A stretch of DNA of 64,000 nucleotides, taken from positions 3,286,001-3,350,000 of the forward strand of contig NZ_CP034570.1 of the NCBI RefSeq assembly GCF_003970695.1. The letters run 5' to 3'. This DNA comes from Maribacter sp. MJ134. Lineage in GTDB: Bacteria > Bacteroidota > Bacteroidia > Flavobacteriales > Flavobacteriaceae. Made by a program: the position numbers and the translations under genes. Shown here piece after piece: positions 16,988-26,270 of the stretch; positions within the stretch are counted from its first letter, which is position 1; each line of letters starts with the position of its first letter. The notes beneath the pieces were generated by a model, which saw only the letters and a list, made by a program, of their open reading frames with translations, ran no database searches and had not been told where the DNA came from.

Positions 16988-18202
16988 TTAAATTTCTAAT
17001 CTTTCCTGATACTCGTCCATTATATGTGTGGGTAGATTTTTAATGTATATTTCCGTTGTGCTAATATCCCTGTGTCCGAGCATTTTACTCAGAGCATTTA
17101 TTGGAACATTATTGAGAATCAGGTTTGTTGCCATGGAATGACGGCTTACATAGCTTGTCAAATTTTCTTCAATTTCACAAAGTTGAGCAATCTCTTTTAG
17201 ACGTTTGTTATATCGCTTTCTTGCCCATCTTACATCTTTATATTGGTCCTGAATTTCATCACGCTTTATAATTGGAAATATAAAGGCGGTTTTAATTTTA
17301 TCTTTCAAATAGTGGTTCATTATAGATGCCAGTTGCTCCGTTATTTTGATATCATAAGGTCTGGCAGTTTTTTGCCGACGATATTGAATGCGGTTGTCTA
17401 CGATGTTGTCAATTTTTAAAAATGCCATATCAATAAAGGAAATACCGTTCATAAGGTATGAGCAGAGAAAGTAATTGCGCGAATGGAATAAAGGGGAATC
17501 AGGTTCTAATTTTAAATCCAAAATACGTTTGATTTTATCTTTACTAATTGCTCGTTTAGCCGTTGGCTGAGTTTTTATTTTATATTTTCTGAAAGGGTAA
17601 GAATCTGCTGATACCAATTCTTGATGAATAGCTTTGTTGTATATAGCCCTAAATGTTCTCATGTATGTAGATAGTCCATTGATGCTATTGCCTTTTTTTA
17701 AATGAGCAGTTTCAAATCTTTTGAGATAGGCATAGGTTACCTCCTCAAACCGAAGATGCTCTTTTTTATGGAACTTTTTTAATACGCCTAGGGCACCGAT
17801 GTAGGTTTGAGCATTTCCAAAACGATTTGCCTCTTTCATTTCTTCAATCAAGTTTTTGCCATATTCAAAAAAACAAATTGAATCCGATTTTTTGGTCAAC
17901 CTATATTTCAGCTCCTTAATACTTAAGCCATTTAATTGACCGTTTTCCTCCAAGACATTTATACCGTCTCTCAGCTCTGTCTTTTTTTTTGTTAGGAGAT
18001 TATTGAGGCGGGCTACTGAGGAAACACCTTTATAGGTCTTTTTTACGTCACGACTCTTTTTATTCCAGAATTCGGGAGGCACAGCAAAACCTGTAGAAAT
18101 GGCAATGGTTTTACGATGATGGCTTAATCTGAAAACAATGGGACAAGTGCCATTTTTACGCTTGCGCCTTGTGTCCATCGAGAGTGTGATATTTGTTTTC
18201 AT
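16988..18202 (-). CDS. Tyrosine recombinase (integrase) of the first island
   Basis: A 404-aa phage-type integrase with an N-terminal arm-binding region, a SAM-like core-binding domain (about 110-210) and a C-terminal catalytic domain. Catalytic motifs are SRHSMAT (H-x-x-R region), LGHRDIS and the tyrosine in TEIYIKN. The box I arginine position reads LMNGISFIDMAFL without an arginine, as in some Bacteroidota integrases related to IntDOT. Its start lies about 145 bp from the tRNA-Ala fragment, the expected place for an integrase beside its attachment site. Confidence 0.9.
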   Translation of the reverse strand: MKTNITLSMDTRRKRKNGTCPIVFRLSHHRKTIAISTGFAVPPEFWNKKSRDVKKTYKGVSSVARLNNLLTKKKTELRDGINVLEENGQLNGLSIKELKYRLTKKSDSICFFEYGKNLIEEMKEANRFGNAQTYIGALGVLKKFHKKEHLRFEEVTYAYLKRFETAHLKKGNSINGLSTYMRTFRAIYNKAIHQELVSADSYPFRKYKIKTQPTAKRAISKDKIKRILDLKLEPDSPLFHSRNYFLCSYLMNGISFIDMAFLKIDNIVDNRIQYRRQKTARPYDIKITEQLASIMNHYLKDKIKTAFIFPIIKRDEIQDQYKDVRWARKRYNKRLKEIAQLCEIEENLTSYVSRHSMATNLILNNVPINALSKMLGHRDISTTEIYIKNLPTHIMDEYQERLEI

Positions 18203-18220
18203 ATACTAAAGATATAAAAA

Positions 18221-18242
18221 TTTGCACTCAATTTGCACTCAA
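18221..18242. repeat. Tandem 11-bp repeat near the first attachment site
   Basis: TTTGCACTCAA occurs twice head to tail between the integrase start and the tRNA fragment. It is a candidate arm-type binding site of the integrase; this is inferred from position. Confidence 0.4.
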
Positions 18243-18346
18243 AATAGTGTTTTATATGGTCTTATATGAATTCATATTAATTTTAATTAACTGAAAAACA
18301 GTATAGTATGTATTTTTAGAATCGTATTAATACAATAATCCTGTGC

Positions 18347-18389
18347 CTGGCAGGCAAGAGGTCACCGGTTCGAATCCGGTATTCTCCAC
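18347..18389 (+). repeat. Attachment site: 3' half of a tRNA-Ala(GGC) gene, copy 1
   Basis: A 43-bp segment identical to 27701-27743. It reads as the anticodon loop CTGGCAG (anticodon GGC), 3' anticodon stem GCAAG, variable loop AGGTC, T arm ACCGG-TTCGAAT-CCGGT and 3' acceptor strand ATTCTCC. The 5' half of a tRNA is absent. It therefore marks a junction between two islands integrated one after another in the same tRNA gene. The intact tRNA is not in the window and is expected to the left. Confidence 0.85.
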
Positions 18390-18401
18390 TAATATTTACA
18401 G

Positions 18402-18426
18402 GGCTTCACAGATGTGAGGCCTTTTT
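18402..18426 (+). terminator. Terminator after the tRNA fragment
   Basis: A 9-bp stem GGCTTCACA/TGTGAGGCC with a 2-nt loop and a T-rich tail. The island apparently carries its own copy of the tRNA 3' end plus terminator, so the disrupted tRNA gene would be restored on integration. Confidence 0.75.
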
Positions 18427-18438
18427 CTTTTTTCATAA

Positions 18439-18453
18439 TGCACAGTTTGTGCA
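18439..18453. repeat. Palindrome at the left end of the second island
   Basis: TGCACAGTTTGTGCA, arms TGCACA/TGTGCA. A near-identical site occurs at 27565-27579 at the other end; with flanks, 22 of 24 bases agree. It is a candidate binding site for the integrase or its helper protein. Confidence 0.5.
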
Positions 18454-18582
18454 CACTTTTGAAAATCTCTTCTTTTTGATATAAAATTTAACATAATTGG
18501 GCTGAATTCAAGTCAAATGAATGCAAATAATGGTTCGAAAAAACGTTCGATTTTTAAAATCATCTTTCCAAAAATGAGTCCG

Positions 18583-20835
18583 CTATATCAACTCCTTCAT
18601 GTCACTAGCAAATGGTTGATTGTAATATCTCTTACCAGTAGCTTTGTACATTGCATTTGCTAAAGCGGCAAAAACAGGCGGGAAAGTCGGCTCTCCCAAC
18701 CCAGTTGGGTTAATATCATTTTTTACGAAGTGTACCTCAATTTCTTTTGGCGATTCACGCATCCGAATCATACGGTAATCGTCAAAATTGCTTTTCCGAG
18801 GAATCCCTTCTTTAAAAGTCAATTCTCCGTATAGTGCATTCCCAATTCCATCTACAATTCCACCCTCACAAAGATTACTAGCCGCATCAGGATTTATTAC
18901 GATACCGCAATCAATAGCACAGGTCACTTTCTGAATTTTTAGTTGGTCATTTTCCCAAGTCATATCCACCACTTGAGCAGCATATGAATTATGACAAAAA
19001 TAAGCAGCAACTCCCCGTTTGGCATTCGTATCGCTATCACTCCAATTCGATTTCTCTTTGACCAATTTTAAGACGCCGGCATAACGTTCGGCATCATAAT
19101 CGTTCTTTTCGCCTACCGGATTTTTCGCTGCACGGTCTAATAGTTCTAGTCGAAAATCGATGGGGTCTTTTCCAACTGCTTCCGCAATTTCATCAAGAAA
19201 AGACTGTTCAGCACTCGCCATAAAATTGGAGCGGGGCGCCCGAAAGGAACCTATGGTGATGTTCGTATTGATTGTCCAACTCTCGGCAAGGTAATTATCA
19301 ACTGCCCCAGCTGGAAATCTATTTGCATACAAGGGACTTTCAGGAATACCTCCGGCATTAATATGAAAAGCGGTCACATTGTTGTTTGCATCCAAAGCAG
19401 CTTTGTAGATAACTTGATATGCAGGGCGATAGATACCTCCGGTCATGTCATCTTCACGCGAATACACCAGTTTAACGGGAGCTTTCATTTTTTGTGAAAT
19501 GACAGCAGCTTCCAAAGCCCAATGGGCATATGAACGTCGCCCATAGCCACCACCGAGACGTGTAAGTTGAATATCTATTTTATCTATCGGAATTCCCAAC
19601 CGAACAGAAATAGCCTGCTCTGTAAGTTCAGCTTTTTGAAGGGGCCCAGATAGTTGTGCGCTATCACTCTTTACATCGGCGAAAAAGTTCATCGGCTCCA
19701 TACAATTATGGGCTAAAAAAGGTGCGGTATAAGTCCGCTCAATAACTCTTGCAGCATTTCTGAAGGCTTTTTCTGGATTACCATCTTTCCGGACGACTTT
19801 AGCCTTTTTAGATACCATTTCGGTCATCTTTGCAATATGGCCAGTAGAATTTTCCAAACCAGAGGGGATAGTAAGGGTTATTTGTGGCCCTCTATAGGGT
19901 TGTCTTTCCTCAGTATAGGTTTCAAAAGGTTCCCAATCAACAGAAATTACTTTTTTTGCGTTCATGACTTCCCAAGTAGAATCGCCTACAATGGCAACCA
20001 CCTCAAGAAAAGTACAGGTGTCAAAATGTTGTCGCGTGTAGTCATCATCTAACACTTTTGTTGAAAAAACGGCTCGAATTCCAGGCATTTTCTTGACAAC
20101 TGAATCATCGAATGATTTGAGTTTCATTCCAAAAGCAGGAGGATGAACTATCATGGCAGTTAACATACCTTCATGGTAGGTGTCTATTCCAAACAACGGT
20201 TTCCCAGTTACGATTTTGAGTCCGTCCACATTTTTTTTGGAAGTGCCAATGATTTTAAAATCGCCTACCTCCTTTAATTGCACTTCTTCAGGAACTGAAA
20301 TTTGCACTGCGGTCGATGCCATTTCTCCGAAACTCGCGGACTTTTCACTCGATTTGTGATGCAGTATTCCCAATTCCGTAGTGATTTCTTCAATGGGTTC
20401 TTGCCATACTTCCGCAGCTGCCGATTTAAGCATATATCTTGCAGAAGCTCCTGCCATACGGAGACCTTCCCAACTTGTTCGAATAGCTTGACTACCACCG
20501 ATAAATTGACGGCTGTATAAATCAGTATTTAAGGGAGCTTGTTCAACAATAACATCCTTCCAATCAATATCCAATTCTTCCGCTACTATCATCGGCATAG
20601 CGGTCTTTACATTTTGACCGCCTTCGGGATTTGGAGACATGATTGTGACTTGACCATTGTCCGCAATTTTTAGATAGCCATTGATTTCAAACCATTCCTT
20701 GGGTAGATTATTTACTTCTTCCGAAGTCATTTTACACGATGCCAACCAATTAAAACTTAGCATGAGTCCACCACCTGCCAAAGCAGAACTTTTTATAAAG
20801 GAACGTCTTCCGATTTTTGTTTTTACTGATGACAT
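18583..20835 (-). CDS. Molybdenum hydroxylase large subunit, second copy (IorB-like)
   Basis: A 750-aa molybdopterin-binding subunit of the xanthine dehydrogenase/isoquinoline 1-oxidoreductase family, which hydroxylates aldehydes or N-heterocycles using water. A Tat signal is visible (GRRSFIK, about residues 8-14), followed by a lipobox-like LASC, so it is probably exported and may be lipid-anchored. Cofactor motifs include GGGYGRRSY (near 430), FRAPRS (near 530) and the GLGEP motif near the C-terminus that carries the catalytic glutamate. It is closely related to the gene at 21282-23534 and is the last gene of the operon, 2 bp after the monooxygenase-like gene. Substrate unknown. Confidence 0.88.
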   Translation of the reverse strand: MSSVKTKIGRRSFIKSSALAGGGLMLSFNWLASCKMTSEEVNNLPKEWFEINGYLKIADNGQVTIMSPNPEGGQNVKTAMPMIVAEELDIDWKDVIVEQAPLNTDLYSRQFIGGSQAIRTSWEGLRMAGASARYMLKSAAAEVWQEPIEEITTELGILHHKSSEKSASFGEMASTAVQISVPEEVQLKEVGDFKIIGTSKKNVDGLKIVTGKPLFGIDTYHEGMLTAMIVHPPAFGMKLKSFDDSVVKKMPGIRAVFSTKVLDDDYTRQHFDTCTFLEVVAIVGDSTWEVMNAKKVISVDWEPFETYTEERQPYRGPQITLTIPSGLENSTGHIAKMTEMVSKKAKVVRKDGNPEKAFRNAARVIERTYTAPFLAHNCMEPMNFFADVKSDSAQLSGPLQKAELTEQAISVRLGIPIDKIDIQLTRLGGGYGRRSYAHWALEAAVISQKMKAPVKLVYSREDDMTGGIYRPAYQVIYKAALDANNNVTAFHINAGGIPESPLYANRFPAGAVDNYLAESWTINTNITIGSFRAPRSNFMASAEQSFLDEIAEAVGKDPIDFRLELLDRAAKNPVGEKNDYDAERYAGVLKLVKEKSNWSDSDTNAKRGVAAYFCHNSYAAQVVDMTWENDQLKIQKVTCAIDCGIVINPDAASNLCEGGIVDGIGNALYGELTFKEGIPRKSNFDDYRMIRMRESPKEIEVHFVKNDINPTGLGEPTFPPVFAALANAMYKATGKRYYNQPFASDMKELI

Positions 20836-20837
20836 AA

Positions 20838-21263
20838 CTAGACTTTTCGAAAAAGCTTGGACATGCTTTTGTAGTCAATGGCTTCCATATCTATTAATTT
20901 TAGCGACTTAACCATCTTGAGGGTCGAGGTCTTATATTTTTGGAAATGTGAGGTTTGTAGATGGGATTGATAAGCTTCATCATCTGCATAAATTTCTAAT
21001 AAACGGATTTGCAACGGATTATCCTTTTGATACATGGGATAAATACAAATAACCCCAGCTTCAAGCCTAACCGATGCCTCGGATTCCTCCTTCAGTATAG
21101 CTTTGTATTCATCAATATATTCCGGATGGATTTCTATCTCCGCCATCCGTACCATCATATTGTCAAACACGGAATCTTGCAGGACTAATTTTTCCGATTG
21201 CCCCCAAGAACTACTTACAAGAGCCGAAAAAAAGATAAAAACCAGAATTTTGCTCTTCTTCAT
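20838..21263 (-). CDS. Secreted antibiotic biosynthesis monooxygenase (ABM)-like protein
   Basis: A 141-aa protein with a signal peptide (about residues 1-21, ending SSSWGQ) and an ABM/ferredoxin-like fold domain (VRMAEIEIHPEYIDEYKAIL, then a YQSHLQTSHFQKY motif near 105). ABM proteins are small quinol monooxygenases or stress enzymes. It lies between the two large-subunit genes, 18 bp after one and 2 bp before the other, so it is co-transcribed and shares the periplasm with them. Confidence 0.8.
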   Translation of the reverse strand: MKKSKILVFIFFSALVSSSWGQSEKLVLQDSVFDNMMVRMAEIEIHPEYIDEYKAILKEESEASVRLEAGVICIYPMYQKDNPLQIRLLEIYADDEAYQSHLQTSHFQKYKTSTLKMVKSLKLIDMEAIDYKSMSKLFRKV

Positions 21264-21281
21264 TAAGAATTGAATTTTTGA

Positions 21282-23534
21282 TTATCCGACCACCTGTTTT
21301 TCAGTTACAAAAGGCTGTTGGTAATGACGTTGTCCAGTTGCTTTGTACAATGCATTGGCAACGGCACCAAAAATTGGCGGAAATGGTGGTTCTCCCATTC
21401 CTGTTGGTGCGATTTCATTTTCAACAAAATGCACTTCTATTTCTTTAGGGGCATCGGTCATACGTATCATCTGATATTCATGAAAATTCGTTTTCTGCGG
21501 CATCCCATCTATAAAAGGCAGTTCTCCGAAAAAGGCATTTCCAATACCATCTGTAATTGCTCCTTCGGCCATATTTGTGGCCGCATCAGGATTCACTACA
21601 ATACCACAATCGATAGCACAAACAACTTTTTCAACCACAGGTTTTCCGTCATCCATTCGAATATCTAAAACATGTGCAGCATAAGAATTATGACAAAAAT
21701 AGGCTGATATTCCTCGGTTTACATTCGCCGGAGTTGCGCTCCAACCTGATTTTTCACGAAGCAGTTCCAAAACTCCTGCATAGCGTTCTGCATCGTAATC
21801 ATTTCTTTCTCCCACAGGATTTTCCTTCGCACGTTTTAGCAAATCCAAACGAAATTGAATCGGGTCTTTGCCTGAAGCTTCAGCAACTTCATCTAAAAAC
21901 GATTGCTCAGCACCGGCCATAAAGTTGGAGCGAGGCGCTCGGAAGGCCCCAATGGTAATGTTAGAATCAATAGCCCATTCTTCCGCCATATAATTATCGA
22001 TGGCTCCCGCAGGAAAACGATTTGCGAATAAGGGACTCTCAGGTACACCACCCGCTTTCACATGCAAGGCAGTCATATTATTATTTTCATCTAGTGCAGC
22101 ACGATAGGTGGCATGATAACTAGGGCGATAAATTCCATTAGTCATATCATCTTCACGAGTGTATACCAACTTTACCGGGGCATTTACTTTTTGAGAAATC
22201 AAAGCTGCTTCAACGACATAATGTGCATAGGCCTTACGACCAAAACCACCTCCCATACGAGGCATTTCCATGGCTATATTTTCTACTGGAATTCCTAAAC
22301 TGGAGGCAATTGTGGGCACAATTAAACTTGGAATTTGAATGGGTGCGGCAATCTCTGCCTTATCTCCTTTTACATGAGCAAAAGCATTCAAAGGCTCCAT
22401 GCAATTATGCGCTAGAAAAGGAGCTGAATACGAACGTTCTATAATTTTTGCGGCATTTTTAAATGCTGCTTTTGGGTTACCGTCTGTACGGACAATGTTT
22501 CCGGGTTTTGCAGCAAGTTCTGCCATTTTCGCGGCATGATTTGTAGACGATTCGAGTCCGGCAGGAACGTTTTTGGTTTGCGTACCTCTAAACCCATTGA
22601 TGGTCTCTGTGTACGAATCAAATTGTTGCCATTCTATGTTTAATTTCTTTTTGGCTTGTAATACTTCCCAAGTGGAATCTCCTACGACCGCAACTATTTC
22701 GGGGAATGCATTGACATCAAAACCACCTTTCTCATAATCGTCTTTAAAACTTTTAATCGCAACGACATCTTTAATGCCAGACATGGCTTTGGCAGCTTGA
22801 GCATCCATAGATTTTAATGTCATTCCGAAGGCAGGAGGATGGACAATCATAGCAATCAACATACCTTCTTTTTGGTAATCCATTCCAAACATCGGTTCTC
22901 CAGTAACGATACTTTTCGCATCAACATTCTTATGCGATGTGCCAATGATGTTAAAGTCTTTGACTTCTTTCAAGGTGATATCTTCAGGGATGGTAATTTT
23001 AGCTGCAGCGGATGCCATTTCTCCGTAGCCAGCCGATTTTTCAGTTGCTTTATGATACAACACTCCATCTTCAGTAGTAATTTCATTTGCAGGAACTTGC
23101 CATGCTTGGGCAGCTGCTGCAATCAAAACATGACGTGCAGAAGCACCTGCCATTCGCAGCGGTTCCCAGCGTGTCATTATGCCGCGACTACCTCCTGTAA
23201 ATTGCATACCGTATTTTTCAGCATGATAAGGTGCTTGCTCAACGACAACATTTTTCCAATCAACACCCAATTCTTCAGCGACAATCATGGGCATTGAAGT
23301 CCGAATGTTTTGACCAAATTCAGGATTCGGTGTGGTAATCGTAACCACGCCATTATCTCCGATTTTTAAATATGAATTCATCTCAAACCATTCCTTAGGC
23401 ATGGCTAAAATTTCTTCTTCTGTTTTGTTTTTGCAAGAGGCTAGCCAATTAAAGCCTAGCACTAATCCGCCACTTGCTAAAGTGGATGTTCGAATGAATG
23501 AGCGTCTACCTATTTTGGTTTTTATGAGTGTCAT
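21282..23534 (-). CDS. Molybdenum hydroxylase large subunit, first copy (IorB-like)
   Basis: A 750-aa molybdopterin-binding subunit with the same layout as its downstream paralogue: Tat motif GRRSFIR, lipobox-like LASC, GGGFGRKAYAHY (near 430), FRAPRS and the C-terminal GMGEPPFPP motif with the catalytic glutamate. It directly follows the 2Fe-2S subunit gene, with 29 bp between. The two copies have the same length and align over their whole span, which points to tandem duplication with the ABM gene between. They may compete for, or take turns with, the single small subunit. Confidence 0.9.
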   Translation of the reverse strand: MTLIKTKIGRRSFIRTSTLASGGLVLGFNWLASCKNKTEEEILAMPKEWFEMNSYLKIGDNGVVTITTPNPEFGQNIRTSMPMIVAEELGVDWKNVVVEQAPYHAEKYGMQFTGGSRGIMTRWEPLRMAGASARHVLIAAAAQAWQVPANEITTEDGVLYHKATEKSAGYGEMASAAAKITIPEDITLKEVKDFNIIGTSHKNVDAKSIVTGEPMFGMDYQKEGMLIAMIVHPPAFGMTLKSMDAQAAKAMSGIKDVVAIKSFKDDYEKGGFDVNAFPEIVAVVGDSTWEVLQAKKKLNIEWQQFDSYTETINGFRGTQTKNVPAGLESSTNHAAKMAELAAKPGNIVRTDGNPKAAFKNAAKIIERSYSAPFLAHNCMEPLNAFAHVKGDKAEIAAPIQIPSLIVPTIASSLGIPVENIAMEMPRMGGGFGRKAYAHYVVEAALISQKVNAPVKLVYTREDDMTNGIYRPSYHATYRAALDENNNMTALHVKAGGVPESPLFANRFPAGAIDNYMAEEWAIDSNITIGAFRAPRSNFMAGAEQSFLDEVAEASGKDPIQFRLDLLKRAKENPVGERNDYDAERYAGVLELLREKSGWSATPANVNRGISAYFCHNSYAAHVLDIRMDDGKPVVEKVVCAIDCGIVVNPDAATNMAEGAITDGIGNAFFGELPFIDGMPQKTNFHEYQMIRMTDAPKEIEVHFVENEIAPTGMGEPPFPPIFGAVANALYKATGQRHYQQPFVTEKQVVG

Positions 23535-23563
23535 AGTATCAGATTTTTAGGAGTGCTCAGTAC

Positions 23564-24028
23564 TTAAGCGTTGATTGAATTTGCTGCAATTTTAACCGCT
23601 TTTTTGATACGGGTATACGTTCCACAACGGCAGATGTTACCATTCATGGCCGTCTCGATTTCTTCATCTGAAGGATTCGGATTTTTTTCTAACAAAGCGG
23701 AAGCTGTCATAATTTGGCCTGCTTGACAATAGCCGCATTGCGGAACATCAACCTCTAACCATGCTTGTTGAACCGGGTGGTCTCCTTTTTCAGATAAGCC
23801 TTCAATGGTTGTAATTTCTTTGTCACCAACTGAAGATATTGGTAGTTGACAAGAACGTACTGCAGTACCATCTAAGTGCACGGTGCATGCCCCACATTGG
23901 GCAATACCGCAACCATACTTTGTTCCCACTAGTTTGATATGGTCTCTTAAAACCCATAACATAGGTGTTGTAGGGTCAACATCTAGTTCACGTTCTTTTC
24001 CGTTGATATTCAGATTAAATTTCGCCAT
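23564..24028 (-). CDS. Molybdenum hydroxylase 2Fe-2S small subunit (IorA-like)
   Basis: A 154-aa two-cluster ferredoxin that passes electrons from the molybdenum centre. The plant-type cluster motif [15 protein letters not shown] (about 40-54, with the fourth cysteine in RSC) and the second cluster motif CGYCQAGQ...NICRCGTY (about 98-138) are complete. It has no signal sequence, so it is probably carried through the Tat pathway with a large subunit. No FAD subunit gene is present, as is typical for IorAB-type enzymes, where electrons go to a cytochrome; no cytochrome gene is nearby. Confidence 0.93.
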   Translation of the reverse strand: MAKFNLNINGKERELDVDPTTPMLWVLRDHIKLVGTKYGCGIAQCGACTVHLDGTAVRSCQLPISSVGDKEITTIEGLSEKGDHPVQQAWLEVDVPQCGYCQAGQIMTASALLEKNPNPSDEEIETAMNGNICRCGTYTRIKKAVKIAANSINA

Positions 24029-24103
24029 GATTATTATATAAATATATGAATGCTATGAAGTTATGAAATTTTAAAACACGAATTTCCCTCTAGTTATTTA
24101 ACT

Positions 24104-24556
24104 TTAGTGTGCAATCTCATGCGTGTCTCTTACCTTACTAAAAGTCAGGTCTAACAATTTCCAATCTTCTCCTTCTTTATGGTAAAACTCGGTCACGGTA
24201 AATTCATTAGCGACGTCATTACCACGAACATGAGCAGTTAGCGTAATTCGATTCCAAAGCAACACGGTGTCATCGGCAATAACTTCAACGACCACATCAT
24301 GAACATCGGCTTTTTTGTACCAAATGCTTCCCGATTCGATGATTTCTAATTCTCGGTCTTTTTTCCAAGAGCCGCTCATGTGTACAAATCTTGATTTATC
24401 ATGAAACAAGTTGGTAAGTTTATCAACATCCTTATCAGCCATCCATTCCCATTTTGCTTTAGAAAGCTCCGTAATTTCTTGTGTAATAGTGGTGTCTTGT
24501 GCGAAGGAATTCGCACTAAATGCGATTAATAATAATGCGATGTATATTGTTCTCAT
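24104..24556 (-). CDS. Secreted NTF2-like (DUF4440/SnoaL) protein
   Basis: A 150-aa protein with an N-terminal signal peptide (about 1-19, ending SFAQ) and an NTF2-like fold (KWEWMADKDVDKLTNLFHD, then FTVTEFYHKEGEDWKLLDL). The fold serves as a small-molecule binding or isomerase scaffold. It is the first gene of the minus-strand operon, 75 bp before the 2Fe-2S gene and divergent from the AraC regulator. Confidence 0.8.
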   Translation of the reverse strand: MRTIYIALLLIAFSANSFAQDTTITQEITELSKAKWEWMADKDVDKLTNLFHDKSRFVHMSGSWKKDRELEIIESGSIWYKKADVHDVVVEVIADDTVLLWNRITLTAHVRGNDVANEFTVTEFYHKEGEDWKLLDLTFSKVRDTHEIAH

Positions 24557-24766
24557 GGTTTTGCTTTTAGATATATGAAGTTAAATTAAACTATTTTGTT
24601 TTGCCGTTCTCATTCAAGAGTTTTCTTTTGATTCAAAAATAGAGGTTAATAGGGCAGTTAGCCATACCTAAATTACGGTTGCTCATACCATTTTTACGGA
24701 TATTGATATGTAAGCTTGAAACCTTGGTAATCAATATCATATCTTTAGTTCAAACTTAGTGAGGTA

Positions 24767-25678
24767 ATGAGAAATATTTGTACCATCAATGCTGTAGGAG
24801 ACTACTTGAAAATGCGAAAGCAGGAAGTGCTTCACCCTTTGGTAGGTGTCGTTGATTTTGAGAATGTTGATGAATCAGCAAAAACCATTTCTGACTATGA
24901 CGCGCTACAATTTAATTGCTATGCCATTTTCTTGAAAGATGCCAAAGGATGTAAATTGAAATACGGCGGTAAATCATACGATTATGATGAAGGAACCTTA
25001 GTATTTGTGAGTCCTGAACAAGTTGTTGGTTTGACCTACAATGAACCTAATTTTAAACCTAAGGGATATGCGCTCTTGTTTCATCCGGACTTATTGATAG
25101 GAACAAATTTACTCAGAAAGATGAAGCGCTATAGTTTTTTCTCATATGCCACACATGAGGCATTGCACTTATCAGCAAAAGAACGCAGGGTAATTATAAG
25201 TCTGTTAGAAAAAATTCAGTTTGAACTAGAACAGAATATCGACAAGCACAGCAGAAAGTTGATTCTTGCCAATATTGAATTGTTCTTAGATTATAGTTTG
25301 CGATTTTATGACCGTCAATTCTTGACCCGCGAAACTTCGCATCAAAATTCATTGGCGAAGTTTGATGGTTTACTAAATGACTATTTTTTATCGGATAAGC
25401 CTAAAATTCTTGGAACACCTACCGTAGGATATTTTGCAAATGAATTGCATCTATCGTCTAATTACTTTGGCGACCTCGTCAAAAAAGAAACAGGAAAATC
25501 GGCTCAAGACTACATTCAAAGTAAGCTTATCGAGGTGGCAAAAGAAAAAGTTTTTGACCTTAATAAATCGGTTAGTGAGATAGCCTACGACCTTGGATTT
25601 AAATATCCACAGCATTTTAGTCGTTTGTTTAAGAAAAAAGTTGGGTATTCGCCACAGGAATTTAGGTCGTTGAATTGA
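24767..25678 (+). CDS. AraC-family regulator, divergent from the hydroxylase operon
   Basis: A 303-aa regulator with an N-terminal ligand-sensing region (about 1-190) and a C-terminal double helix-turn-helix (about 200-303), with the family hallmarks SEIAYDLGFKYPQHFSRLFKKKVGYSPQEFR. It is separated from the hydroxylase operon by 210 bp of shared promoter region and probably controls it. The ligand is unknown. Confidence 0.9.
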   Translation: MRNICTINAVGDYLKMRKQEVLHPLVGVVDFENVDESAKTISDYDALQFNCYAIFLKDAKGCKLKYGGKSYDYDEGTLVFVSPEQVVGLTYNEPNFKPKGYALLFHPDLLIGTNLLRKMKRYSFFSYATHEALHLSAKERRVIISLLEKIQFELEQNIDKHSRKLILANIELFLDYSLRFYDRQFLTRETSHQNSLAKFDGLLNDYFLSDKPKILGTPTVGYFANELHLSSNYFGDLVKKETGKSAQDYIQSKLIEVAKEKVFDLNKSVSEIAYDLGFKYPQHFSRLFKKKVGYSPQEFRSLN

Positions 25679-26270
25679 TTCTTCCATTACCATTTAGGAT
25701 TCTGTCTATAATAAATTAGGTGTAACAAACGGGTGTTTAAAGGGACAAGTTCAAAAGACAAAAAAATATTCCCTTAAAGTCTCATTCGTGGTCTCTTTTA
25801 GTAGTTTCTTTAATTGGGCTAACTAGACCATTTTCAGTAGGGGAAGCAGTAAGGAAAGGTTCTAAAAGAATTCAATCAAGATTGTATATGTCATCAATCT
25901 TAGCTTGGATTTGAAAAAGTTCGGTAGAAGCAAGAGGATAACACGCCAAAGCGATGTTATTTATTGTAAAACAATGACAATCAATGTGTTAATATTTTTT
26001 CATCACTAATTTTACTTGATTTTTTCGTAAAAAACCTTCGCAGCTCCTGTTTTACAGTTAATTTTTTAGTAAAAAAGGCAATTCAAGATGTGTCATTGTC
26101 ATGACAATCTTGCTTTGCTCCCGATGGTTGCAAAGGAAAATTAGAACTTAAAACAAGATAAATAGATGCGCCCTATTTCGATTTCACTTAACGCTTATCT
26201 ATCGGAACACTATGAAATCGAAACAGGAACCATGCGCAGTTAAGTTAGGGTAAGATTTGGGATGATTCTA
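25679..26270. other. Gene-free stretch with a perfect 14-bp palindrome
   Basis: No credible ORF or RNA is seen in these 592 bp between the AraC gene and the integrase. ATTGTCATGACAAT at 26095-26108 is a perfect palindrome, and a related ACAATGACAAT occurs near 25973. AT-rich sequence surrounds them. Function unknown. Confidence 0.5.

Noticed and set aside
18347-18389. tRNA-like sequence as a functional tRNA gene.
   Set aside because: Only the 3' half is present at both places; the 5' acceptor strand and D arm are absent.
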